The translations under genes were made by a program, and so were the position numbers. From NCBI RefSeq assembly GCF_014190935.1, contig NZ_JACHVV010000002.1, positions 930,001 through 994,000 on the forward strand: a stretch of DNA of 64,000 nucleotides, in the 5' to 3' direction. The notes under the pieces are model-generated. The model had not been told where the DNA came from, ran no database searches, and saw only the letters and a list, made by a program, of their open reading frames with translations. Positions 56,844-64,000 of this stretch are shown here, one piece after another. The stretch is from Chryseomonas sp014190935. GTDB lineage: Bacteria > Pseudomonadota > Gammaproteobacteria > Pseudomonadales > Pseudomonadaceae. Numbering within the stretch: the first letter of the stretch is position 1; every line of letters begins with the position of its first letter.

Positions 56844-57593
56844 ATGCCCACCCCTACCCTGGCCGCCGCCCAGTCCGTTTCGCTCGCCGGCGACCTCGCC
56901 GCCAATCTGCGCACCCATCTCGACTTCATCGCCGCGGCTGCCGACGCCGGGGTGGAGCTCCTGCTGTTTCCGGAACTGTCCCTGACCGGCTATGAGCCGA
57001 CCCTGGCGGCGGCGCTGACGCTGGAGGGTACCGATGCGCGTCTGCGGCCCCTGCGCGAGGCCTGCCGCGTGGCCGGGCTCACGGCCGTGGTCGGGGCGCC
57101 GATCCAGGGTCCGACGGGGCTGCAGATCGGTGCGCTGATCCTGGGCGCCGATGGCAGCTGTCGCGTCCACACCAAGGAATACCTGCATCCGGGCGAGGCG
57201 CCGCCCTTCGTCCCCGGCAGTGGCGGGGACTTGCTGGAGGTGCGCGAGCTGCAGGCCGCCCTGGCCATCTGCGCCGACAGCAACCACCCGGCCCATGCCG
57301 ATGCCGCCCGCGCCCGCGGCGCCGATCTCTACCTGGCCTCGGCGGTGATCGGCCCGACCGGCTATCCCGCCGACAGCGCCCGCCTGGCCGGCCATGCCCG
57401 GCGCCTGGGCATGCCGGTGCTCATGGCCAATCACGGCGGGCCCACCGGCGGCTACGCCTGCGTGGGCCGCAGTGCCTTTTGGCAGGCCGATGGCCAGTGC
57501 CTGGTCGCGGCGCCAGGCGACGGCCCCTGCCTGGTGATCGTCCGCCTGCACGCGGGTGTCTGGCAGGGCGAAATCCGCACCGAGCCTGCCTGA
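56844..57593 (+). CDS. Carbon-nitrogen hydrolase (nitrilase family)
   Basis: Cytoplasmic amidase/nitrilase-fold enzyme of 249 aa. The catalytic triad is visible: Glu in LLFPELSLTGYEP, Lys in RVHTKEYLHPGE and Cys in LAICADSNHP. The latter differs from the usual CYD by CAD. It hydrolyses a non-peptide C-N bond; the substrate is unknown. The ATG at 56844 has GGAG upstream. It is divergent from the Fe-ADH operon. Confidence 0.9.
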   Translation: MPTPTLAAAQSVSLAGDLAANLRTHLDFIAAAADAGVELLLFPELSLTGYEPTLAAALTLEGTDARLRPLREACRVAGLTAVVGAPIQGPTGLQIGALILGADGSCRVHTKEYLHPGEAPPFVPGSGGDLLEVRELQAALAICADSNHPAHADAARARGADLYLASAVIGPTGYPADSARLAGHARRLGMPVLMANHGGPTGGYACVGRSAFWQADGQCLVAAPGDGPCLVIVRLHAGVWQGEIRTEPA

Positions 57594-57791
57594 TCCGCGC
57601 GAGAAAAGTCTGTTGACCGCAAAGCGGCTGGCAGGTCACGTTGCGACCATAATGGCAACTTGATATCCCGCCGCCTCCTGCGACTAAAGGTCACACGTCA
57701 GACGCCGATAAGGCTCTGACATCCTCGTCCAGAACACCGCCAAGGATGCCTTTCGCAGCGTGAACGACGCTGTATCCGCAGGAGCGACACC

Positions 57792-59792
57792 ATGGCCTTG
57801 AACACCATCCGAACCCGCTACACCCTGATCTTTCTCGGCTTCATTGGCGCGACCCTCGCGGCCACCGTCATCGGCATCCGCCTGTGGGTGACCCCGGATC
57901 TGGTCGCCGCCGGTGAATCCGCCGTGCTGACCCGCGTCAACGAGGTGGGCACCCGCATCTATCGCGAACTCAACCAGATCCAGGCGCAGCAGCGCTCCAT
58001 CACCCAGACCGTGCCGCTGCTGGACAGTGCCGCCATCGACCGGGTACTGCCCGGCCTGGTGGACCAGTATGGCGATGCCAAGGTGTTCGGCGGCGGCATC
58101 TGGCCGCTGCCCAACCAGCGTGAACAGGGCCGCGACAAGTTCAGCACCTTCTATCACCGCGATGCCGGCGGCAAGCTGATCGTCAACACCCACTGGAACT
58201 CACCCGAGTCGCTCAACTACTGGGAGCAACCCTGGTTCCAGGCTGGCCTCAAGGGTCCCGCCGGCCAGTGCGTCTGGGCCGCCGCCTACAAGGACGCCGC
58301 CAGCGCCGAGCCGCGCACCAACTGCGCCATGGCCATCCAGCGCGACGGCAAGGCCTTTGGCGTCTCGACCATCGACCTCACCCTGGGCTTCTTCAATCCC
58401 CTGGTGGACAGCCTGCGCAAGGAGCTCGACGACACCGACATGATGATCGTCGAGGCCGATGGCAAGATCCTCAGCAACCTCAGCGAACTCGGCGAGCCGC
58501 AGATTCTGAACAACGTCTCGGCCTATGCCGCCCGCTCGCCCTTCGTCGCCGCCATCCAGCAGAACCTCGGCAAGCTCAAGGGCGAGGCCGTGGTGCGCGA
58601 CACCTATGTCGACGAGCACGGCACGCCCCACACCTTCTTCCTGCGTCCGCTGGTCGGCACGCCCTGGCTGCTGGCCACGGCGCTGCCCACCTCGCTCATC
58701 GCGGCGACCAACACCGGCATCCTCAAGACCCTGGCGGCGATCCAGCTGCCGCTGGTCCTGCTGCTGGTGGGCATCATGGTGCTGGCGCTCGGCAAGCTGA
58801 TGGGTCGCCTGGGCCTGCTGCAACGCAACATCGAATCCCTGTCCGCCGGCGACGCCGATCTGACCCGGCGCATCCCGGTGCACGGCAAGGACGAGGTGGA
58901 TGCGGTGGCCGGCGCGGTCAACGGCTTCATCGGCTATCTGCAGCGGCTGATCGGCAAGGTGGGCGATGCCACGGACCGCATCGACACCGGTCTCAAGCAA
59001 CTCCACGGCCAGGCCCAGCAGAACGGTGCCATCCTGGCCCGCCACGCCAGCGAAACCGACCAGGCGGTGACCGCCATCACCGAGATGAGCGCCACCTCCG
59101 ACTCCGTGGCCCGCAGCGCCAGCGATACCGCCACCCTCACCCAGGCCGCCAACGGCCAGGCCGAGCGTTCCCGCGCGGTGGTCCAGCAGGCTTCGGCGAG
59201 CGTCCTGGCGCTGGTGGATCAGGTGGAAGACGCCACCCTCAAGGTGCAGGCCATGCAGAGCGACGCCCAGCGCATCAACGACGTGCTCGGCGTGATCGGC
59301 GGGATCGCCGGTCAGACCAACCTGCTGGCGCTCAACGCGGCCATCGAAGCGGCCCGCGCTGGCGAACAGGGTCGCGGCTTCGCGGTGGTGGCCGATGAGG
59401 TGCGCGCCCTGGCCGGTCGCACCCAGCAGAGCACCGCCGAGATCAACGAGATGCTCAGCCGCCTGCAGCAGGGGGTGAGTTCCGCGGTCGCGGCCATGGA
59501 AATGACCAAGGCCAGTTGCCAGAGCACTGCCGAGCGCACCCGCGAGGTCACCGAAGGCCTGGACGAAATGAGTGGTTCGGTGGTGCGCATCAGCGACCTC
59601 TCGACCCAGATCGCCGCGGCCGCCGAAGAGCAGAGCGCGGTGGCCGGCGAGATCAACCAGAACATGGTTGCCGTGCGCCATATCGTCGACGACCTGGTCA
59701 CCAGCGGTCAGCGCACCGCCGAGAGCACCGCGGCGGTGCAATCGTCCAACGAGCAGCTGATCGCCGTGGTCCGGCGCTTCCGGGTGAAGTGA
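57792..59792 (+). CDS. Methyl-accepting chemotaxis protein
   Basis: Transmembrane chemoreceptor of 666 aa. Helix 1 (about residues 10-30) and helix 2 (about 315-335) bracket a periplasmic Cache-type ligand domain (TVPLLDSAAIDRVLPGLVDQYGDAKVFGGGIWP, TFYHRDAGGKLIVNTHWNSPESLNYWEQPWF, FGVSTIDLTLGFF). A HAMP segment (about 340-390) and signalling domain follow. The hairpin tip INDVLGVIGGIAGQTNLLALNAAIEAARAGEQGRGFAVVADEVRALA (key: GIAGQTNLLALNAAIEAA) is intact. No CheR/CheB-tethering pentapeptide is seen at the C-terminus. The ligand is unknown. A strong terminator follows. Confidence 0.95.
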   Translation: MALNTIRTRYTLIFLGFIGATLAATVIGIRLWVTPDLVAAGESAVLTRVNEVGTRIYRELNQIQAQQRSITQTVPLLDSAAIDRVLPGLVDQYGDAKVFGGGIWPLPNQREQGRDKFSTFYHRDAGGKLIVNTHWNSPESLNYWEQPWFQAGLKGPAGQCVWAAAYKDAASAEPRTNCAMAIQRDGKAFGVSTIDLTLGFFNPLVDSLRKELDDTDMMIVEADGKILSNLSELGEPQILNNVSAYAARSPFVAAIQQNLGKLKGEAVVRDTYVDEHGTPHTFFLRPLVGTPWLLATALPTSLIAATNTGILKTLAAIQLPLVLLLVGIMVLALGKLMGRLGLLQRNIESLSAGDADLTRRIPVHGKDEVDAVAGAVNGFIGYLQRLIGKVGDATDRIDTGLKQLHGQAQQNGAILARHASETDQAVTAITEMSATSDSVARSASDTATLTQAANGQAERSRAVVQQASASVLALVDQVEDATLKVQAMQSDAQRINDVLGVIGGIAGQTNLLALNAAIEAARAGEQGRGFAVVADEVRALAGRTQQSTAEINEMLSRLQQGVSSAVAAMEMTKASCQSTAERTREVTEGLDEMSGSVVRISDLSTQIAAAAEEQSAVAGEINQNMVAVRHIVDDLVTSGQRTAESTAAVQSSNEQLIAVVRRFRVK

Positions 59793-59810
59793 CCCGAGCG
59801 CCGCGACAGG

Positions 59811-59839
59811 AAAAAGCCGGGCACTGCGCCCGGCTTTTT
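59811..59839 (+). terminator. Intrinsic terminator of the chemoreceptor gene
   Basis: A perfect 12-bp stem AAAAAGCCGGGC/GCCCGGCTTTTT with a 5-base loop, starting 19 bases after the chemoreceptor stop codon. The 190-bp element begins six bases further on. Confidence 0.92.
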
Positions 59840-59844
59840 CGTTT

Positions 59845-60034
59845 CAGAACCTGTTCACGATCTCGCGAGCTAGAGACAAACAAGGCCTGGGCGGCCCCGC
59901 GAAAATGCCTGAGGAAGCGGACCGGGCTCGCGCTCGAGTTTACGAGTGGTAAATGAGCATTCCGACGGGGCTGGCCTTCTAGGGCATTTTTAACGCAGTT
60001 TGGCCGACGCGCAGCAGATCGTGGACAGGTTCTC
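59845..60034. mobile_element. MITE-like 190-bp element with terminal inverted repeats
   Basis: The left end CAGAACCTGTTCACGATCTC (59845-59864) and the right end (60015-60034) are inverted repeats matching at 17 of 20 positions: the right end contains AGATCGTG and ACAGGTTCT. The inside has no coding potential. The element fills the gap between the chemoreceptor terminator and betT, and its right end includes two bases of the betT stop codon. I recall similar repeats in other Pseudomonas genomes. No target-site duplication is evident. Confidence 0.6.
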
Positions 60035-62006
60035 AGCCCACCAGATGCAGGAAATGCATATGGCGTTCGTACTGGTCGAGGATGTCGCCGATGACGTCCT
60101 CGCGTGACCAGCCCATGACGTCATGGTCCTGGCCACCCTCGCGCAGATAGACCTGCGCGCGGAAGTACTTGCGCTCTTCGTTCGGCTCGCTGCCCATGAC
60201 GAAACTGGGCATGGCGTAGGCATGGGGTCTGACCTGGTAGACGAACTCGGGTTGGTCGGCCGGGCCGACATGCAGCCGCACCCCGCCATCCTCGCGGTCC
60301 TCCACGCCGCACACATAGCCCTGCTTGCGCCATTCCTCGGCCACCGCCAGGCAGGCCGGCTTGGCCACCTCGCCGATGAAGCGCACCACGTGGCTGCGCC
60401 GCGGAAACATCGCCAGGCCGCGCAGCCGGCGCTGCCAGCCCCCCGGCGTGCGACTGGTCGGCGGGGTGAGACTCAACGACTGATGGCGCAGGCCGCGCTT
60501 GGTGGCGTCCAGCTTCAGCGCCTTGAGCAGGCCATGCATGCTGAACAGCAGGGCGAGGGTGAACGGCAGGGCACTGGCGATGGTGGCGGTCTGTAGGGCC
60601 TTGAGGCCGTCCGCGAGGAGCAGCGCGATGGCCACCAGCCCCATGCTGGCGCCCCAGAAGACGCGCTGCCAGACCGGCGTCTGGTCCTGGCCGCCGGAGG
60701 CCAGCATGTCCACCACCATGGCGCCGGAATCGGCCGAGGTGACGAAGAACACCACCACCATGACGATGGCCACCAGCGAGATCACGCTGGCGAAGGGAAA
60801 GTGCTCAAGGAAGGCGAACAGCGCCAGGGAGCTGTCCTGGGATACCGCGGCGGCCAGGTCGGTGATGCCTTCGGTGAGGATCATGTGGATCGCCGTGTTG
60901 CCGAACACCGTCATCCACAGCAGGGTGAAGCCGGCCGGCACCAGCAGTACGCCGGAGACGAATTCGCGGATGGTCCGCCCGCGCGAGATGCGCGCGATGA
61001 ACAGCCCGACGAAGGGCGACCAGGCCAGCCACCAGCCCCAGTAGAACAGCGTCCAGCCGCCGATCCAGTCGGTGGGTCGATAGGCGTTGAGGTTGAGGGT
61101 GCGGCTGACGATCTCGCTGAGATAGCCGCCGGTGTTCTCGACAAAGGTCTGCAGGATCAGCACGGTCGGGCCGAGGATGATCACGGTCAGCATCAGCAGC
61201 ACCGCCAGGCCCAGGTTGAGCTCCGACAGCCGCCGCACGCCCTTGTCCAGGCCCGAGACCACCGAGAGGGTGGCCAGCGCCGTGGTGATGACGATCAGGC
61301 CGATCTGCACCGGGGTGGACACCGGCACGCCGAACAGCACGTTGAGCCCGGTGTTGATCTGCGAGACGCCGAAGCCCAGGGAGGTGGCGACGCCCAGCAC
61401 CGTGCCGATGATGGCGAAGATGTCCACGGCATGGCCGATGGGCCCGTAAATGCGTTCGCCGATCAAGGGATAGAGCGCCGATCTCAGGGTCAGCGGCAGG
61501 CCGTGGCGGTAGCTGAAGTAGGCCAGGATCAGGGCGACGATGGCGTAGATCGACCAGGCGTGCAGGCCCCAGTGGAAGAAGGTGATGCGCATGGCCTGGC
61601 GCGCGGCATCCACCGTCTGGCCATCGGCATAGGGCGGATTGAGAAAGTGCATCACCGGCTCGGCGACGCCAAAGAACATCAGGCCGATGCCCATGCCGGC
61701 GGAAAACAGCATGGCGAACCAGGTGGTGTTGGCGTAGTCCGGCTCGCTGTGGTCCGGGCCGAGCTTGATGTCGCCATAGCGACTCATGCCGAGAAACACC
61801 ACGGTGCCGAGGATGATGGCCACGGCAAGGATGTAGAACCAGCTGAGGTTGGTGATGATCCAGCCCTGGATGGCGGCGAACAGCCACTGGGCGTTGGCCT
61901 GGAACAGGCTGGCATAGAGCACCAGCGCGAGTAGCAGCAGGGTCGAGGTCCAGAAGACCGGAGGACTGAAGGTGGGACGAGCGGCGGATTCTCCCTGGCC
62001 GGTCAT
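60033..62006 (-). CDS. betT: Choline/betaine transporter BetT (BCCT family)
   Basis: Sodium- or proton-coupled BCCT transporter of 657 aa for choline and osmoprotection. There are twelve membrane helices. The diagnostic motifs are FFGVAEPVMHFLNPP, ITFFHWGLHAWSIYA, and WTLFYWGWWLAWSPFVGLFIARISRGRTIREF (Trp-rich substrate box, key WGWWLAWSPF). A long hydrophilic C-terminus of about 150 residues, typical of osmosensing BetT, is present. I chose the ATG at 62006 with AGGAG seven bases upstream over an ATG at 62024. Its stop codon falls inside the right end of the MITE-like element. betIBA are not in the window. Confidence 0.94.
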   Translation of the reverse strand: MTGQGESAARPTFSPPVFWTSTLLLLALVLYASLFQANAQWLFAAIQGWIITNLSWFYILAVAIILGTVVFLGMSRYGDIKLGPDHSEPDYANTTWFAMLFSAGMGIGLMFFGVAEPVMHFLNPPYADGQTVDAARQAMRITFFHWGLHAWSIYAIVALILAYFSYRHGLPLTLRSALYPLIGERIYGPIGHAVDIFAIIGTVLGVATSLGFGVSQINTGLNVLFGVPVSTPVQIGLIVITTALATLSVVSGLDKGVRRLSELNLGLAVLLMLTVIILGPTVLILQTFVENTGGYLSEIVSRTLNLNAYRPTDWIGGWTLFYWGWWLAWSPFVGLFIARISRGRTIREFVSGVLLVPAGFTLLWMTVFGNTAIHMILTEGITDLAAAVSQDSSLALFAFLEHFPFASVISLVAIVMVVVFFVTSADSGAMVVDMLASGGQDQTPVWQRVFWGASMGLVAIALLLADGLKALQTATIASALPFTLALLFSMHGLLKALKLDATKRGLRHQSLSLTPPTSRTPGGWQRRLRGLAMFPRRSHVVRFIGEVAKPACLAVAEEWRKQGYVCGVEDREDGGVRLHVGPADQPEFVYQVRPHAYAMPSFVMGSEPNEERKYFRAQVYLREGGQDHDVMGWSREDVIGDILDQYERHMHFLHLVG

Positions 62007-62126
62007 AAAAGGGCTCCTGTTCATGAAATGCGCACAGGTTGACTGCCCTCGTCCGTGATCGTTTCGCTGGCGGCGCTGCCGGAACGGTGCGTGCCGCTAT
62101 GCGCTCGCGCTGCAATGGCTGGGGCG

Positions 62127-62984
62127 CTAAGGACCGGGTGCACTGGCCAGGGCAGCGGTGCCGGGCGCTGCGCCAAGTCCGCGAAACCAGCGCGCCGGCG
62201 CCATTCCGAAGGTCTGGCGAAAATGTTTCGTCATATGACTCTGGTCATAGAAGCCGGCGGCGACGGCCGCCTCGGCCAGTGCCCGACCCAGGCGCACCTG
62301 CAGCCGTACCTGGTCGAGGCGGCGCAGGGTCAGGTAGCGATGGGGACTGGTGCCGAAGTAGGCGCGGAAATCCCGGGTCAGACTCCAGCGATCCCGACCG
62401 GCGCAGCAGGCCAGGTCGTCGAGGGTGACGGCCTGGTCCAGGTGGTCTTCCAGGTATTCGCGCGCGCGCAGCGCGGCGGCGAAGTCCACCCGCCCGCGAC
62501 TGGGCCAGGCCTGGCAGACCTCGGCCAGGGTGGCGACCAGGCCATAGAGGGCATCGTCGCGAGCGAGGACATCGGGTTGCGCGTCGAGGGCGGCGAACAC
62601 CGCCTCGGTGGCCCGGGCCAGGCGCGGATCCTGGGAGATGCCGTCACGGTGGAAGGGCAAGGGTCGCCCGCCGAGAATGTCCTGCACCAGGGTCGGCGGC
62701 AGATAGAGCATGCGATAGCGAAAGCCATCGGCGGCGCCGGCACGCCCGTCATGGACCTCGTCCGGATGGAGGATCATGGTCTCGCCGGGCAGGCTGTTGG
62801 TCCGGGCGCCGCGATAGGAAAAGCTCTGCACCCCTGCCAGGGTACGGCCGATGGCATAGGTGGCATGGCGATGGGGGTCGAAGGCATGGCCGCTGAAGAA
62901 GGCCTCGATGGATTCCAGCTCGGCATGGGCCGGGGCGTGCCTTACCCAATCCGTGGCGCCGGGCAGTTCGATCTGGGTGCTCAT
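62127..62984 (-). CDS. AraC-family transcriptional regulator
   Basis: AraC-type regulator of 285 aa with an N-terminal cupin ligand-binding domain (residues about 15-160: GHAFDPHRHATYAIGRTLAGVQSFSYRG, GETMILHPDEVHDGRAG) and a C-terminal double helix-turn-helix (about 180-275: VTLDDLACCAGRDRWSLTRDFRAYFGTSPHRYL, FYDQSHMTKHFRQTFGMAPARW). The ATG at 62984 has GGAGGAG upstream. It lies 17 bases after the LysE-type exporter gene on the same strand, a common regulator-exporter pairing. Confidence 0.92.
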   Translation of the reverse strand: MSTQIELPGATDWVRHAPAHAELESIEAFFSGHAFDPHRHATYAIGRTLAGVQSFSYRGARTNSLPGETMILHPDEVHDGRAGAADGFRYRMLYLPPTLVQDILGGRPLPFHRDGISQDPRLARATEAVFAALDAQPDVLARDDALYGLVATLAEVCQAWPSRGRVDFAAALRAREYLEDHLDQAVTLDDLACCAGRDRWSLTRDFRAYFGTSPHRYLTLRRLDQVRLQVRLGRALAEAAVAAGFYDQSHMTKHFRQTFGMAPARWFRGLGAAPGTAALASAPGP

Positions 62985-63001
62985 GGCGACTCCTCCGGCG
63001 C

Positions 63002-63607
63002 TCAGCCTAGCAGACCGCGCCAGGCGTCGTGGAACAGCAGCAGGGCGCAGCCGACCAGACTCAGGCCCAGCAGCCGATTCACCGCGCGCAAGCCGCGTCC
63101 CCGCACCAGGTAGCGCCCGAGCAGCGCCCCAAGCAGGGCGTAGCTGGCCGGGGCGCCGCCCGCCGACAGCGCCAGGGGCAGCGACCAGAGGGCGATCTTG
63201 CCCCCGGTCACCTGGGCCGCCGGAAACATCACCGTGGCGATGGGCAGCACCGCTAGCCAGCCCTTGGGATTGAGGCCCTGGATCAGCAAGCCCCGAGCGA
63301 AGGTCAGCCGCGTGGCGGCACCCTCCTCCTCCCCCGCTGCCGTCGGCGGTGCGGCCCGGGCGATGCGATAGCCGAGGTACAGGCAATAGCCACCGCCCAG
63401 GAGCGCCAGCCACGGCAGCAGCGCCCCCGAGACCAGGATCGCGCCGGCATAGCCCAAGGCCAGAAACAGAACCAGCATGGCGCAGCCCACCCCGGCATAG
63501 AACCCCAGCGCCCGGCGGGCCTGGCCGCGCAGACCGGCGTTCAGCCCCAGGGCGTTGACCGGGCCGGGGCTGTACATGACGCTCAGGGCATAGAGAACGA
63601 TTTCCAA
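63002..63607 (-). CDS. LysE/RhtB-family amino-acid exporter
   Basis: Inner-membrane exporter of 201 aa with about six helices. It opens MEIVLYALSVMYSPGPVNALGLNAGLRGQARRALGFYAGVG, the LysE/RhtB signature with the PGP motif in helix 1, and has LTFARGLLIQGLNPKGWLAVLPIA, the typical NPK segment. It probably exports an amino acid or derivative. It is the first gene of the pair with the AraC regulator. Exact substrate unknown. Confidence 0.92.
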   Translation of the reverse strand: MEIVLYALSVMYSPGPVNALGLNAGLRGQARRALGFYAGVGCAMLVLFLALGYAGAILVSGALLPWLALLGGGYCLYLGYRIARAAPPTAAGEEEGAATRLTFARGLLIQGLNPKGWLAVLPIATVMFPAAQVTGGKIALWSLPLALSAGGAPASYALLGALLGRYLVRGRGLRAVNRLLGLSLVGCALLLFHDAWRGLLG

Positions 63608-63764
63608 GGGGCACCTGCCAGGCTTCGAGAAGGAGACCCAGGCTAGCCAGAGCGCCCGGGGTGTGGCTTGTACGTCTGTGGCTGAGATGAGCCACCCGCT
63701 CTAGCACTCGAACTCCGCCGGGGTGTGGCACTCTATCCAGGCCAAGGCCTGGAAGAGAAAACCC

Positions 63765-64000
63765 ATGTTCGGATCGCTGCGCAGTCGTCTGATTGCCCTG
63801 CTGCTGATGCTCGGCGGCATGGCCGTCGGGGTCGGCTGGCTGATGATCCTGCTCTTGCGCCAGTCGGAAAGCGCCCAGCTCGGCCAGGCCACCGTGGAAG
63901 CCGAGCAGGCCTGCCAGGGCATCGCCAGCAGCTATCGCTTCTACAGCAACGGCTGGTCCGGCCCCACCGGCGGCCTCGCCGACCCGGCGCTGCAACGCAG
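63765..64000 (+). CDS. Membrane sensor-like protein, 3' truncated by window edge
   Basis: Only the first 78 residues are visible. MFGSLRSRLIALLLMLGGMAVGVGWLMILLLRQSESAQLGQATVEAEQACQGIAS begins with a basic stretch and a membrane helix (about residues 9-31) followed by a periplasmic helical segment. This is the N-terminus of a two-component histidine kinase or similar sensor. The ATG at 63765 has GGAAGAG upstream. It is divergent from the LysE gene. The catalytic part lies outside the window, so the class is inferred. Confidence 0.6.
   Translation, partial: MFGSLRSRLIALLLMLGGMAVGVGWLMILLLRQSESAQLGQATVEAEQACQGIASSYRFYSNGWSGPTGGLADPALQR

Overview
The window is high-GC chromosomal DNA of a gammaproteobacterium, almost certainly a Pseudomonas. 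The livKHMGF order with ATGA overlaps, the siaABCD signalling operon, opgD, phhB, a GlxA/ArgR-type AraC regulator, BetT, FAN1 with a DinG-like helicase, and Pseudomonas-type intergenic repeats all fit that genus. Gene content is compatible with the P. oryzihabitans/P. psychrotolerans group, but that is an inference. No tRNA, rRNA, CRISPR array, intact insertion sequence or prophage was recognised. A truncated aldo/keto reductase opens the window and a truncated membrane-sensor-like gene closes it.

Layout. 1-6436: aldo/keto reductase, a DUF2288 protein and the complete branched-chain amino-acid ABC operon livKHMGF, with a strong hairpin between livK and livH. 6437-6939: a mosaic repeat block. 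6940-9290: LysR regulator divergent from an atypical SDR, then a lipoprotein. 9453-18173: a CHASE4-PAS-GGDEF-EAL protein, an AraC regulator, acs divergent from phhB, a VOC protein, a small membrane protein, ElaA, DUF3820 and an SDR. 18262-22260: a small secreted cysteine protein, a BrnT/BrnA toxin-antitoxin pair, an Asp/Glu racemase, a leucine-rich-repeat protein kinase and a haloacid dehalogenase. 22495-26958: three consecutive cyclic-di-GMP genes. 27076-31188: an SMP-30 lactonase, a hypothetical protein, a DUF1615 lipoprotein and a YeeE/YedE transporter. 31185-36792: a small polysaccharide locus (Wzy-like protein, GT-C-like protein, BY-kinase). 36906-39840: a siaABCD-type operon whose SiaA is a soluble variant. 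39928-46786: opgD, a VOC protein, a small membrane protein, a repeat block, and a nuclease-helicase plus FAN1 DNA-repair operon. 46969-50673: glucarate dehydratase and BglX. 50674-56631: a repeat block, a LysR regulator, and an operon of Fe-alcohol dehydrogenase, MFS transporter and D-lactate dehydrogenase. 56844 to the end: a nitrilase-family protein, a chemoreceptor, a MITE-like element, betT, AraC, a LysE exporter and the truncated gene.

How the genes work together. Five proteins in about 30 kb make, break or sense cyclic-di-GMP (9453, 22495, 24336, 25711, 39106). One of them, siaD, sits in the Sia partner-switch operon directly downstream of the polysaccharide BY-kinase, so the 31-40 kb region looks like a surface-attachment and matrix module. 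Sugar-acid catabolism is represented by the SMP-30 lactonase and glucarate dehydratase, which share a candidate operator sequence although about 20 kb apart. Another shared motif links the LysR gene at 51183 to the Fe-ADH/MFS/Dld operon.

Most notable signals: the nuclease-helicase/FAN1 operon, the variant Sia operon with a tail-less BY-kinase, the LRR-kinase, the 190-bp inverted-repeat element at the end of betT, and a GGDEF-EAL protein whose EAL domain has lost two key residues.
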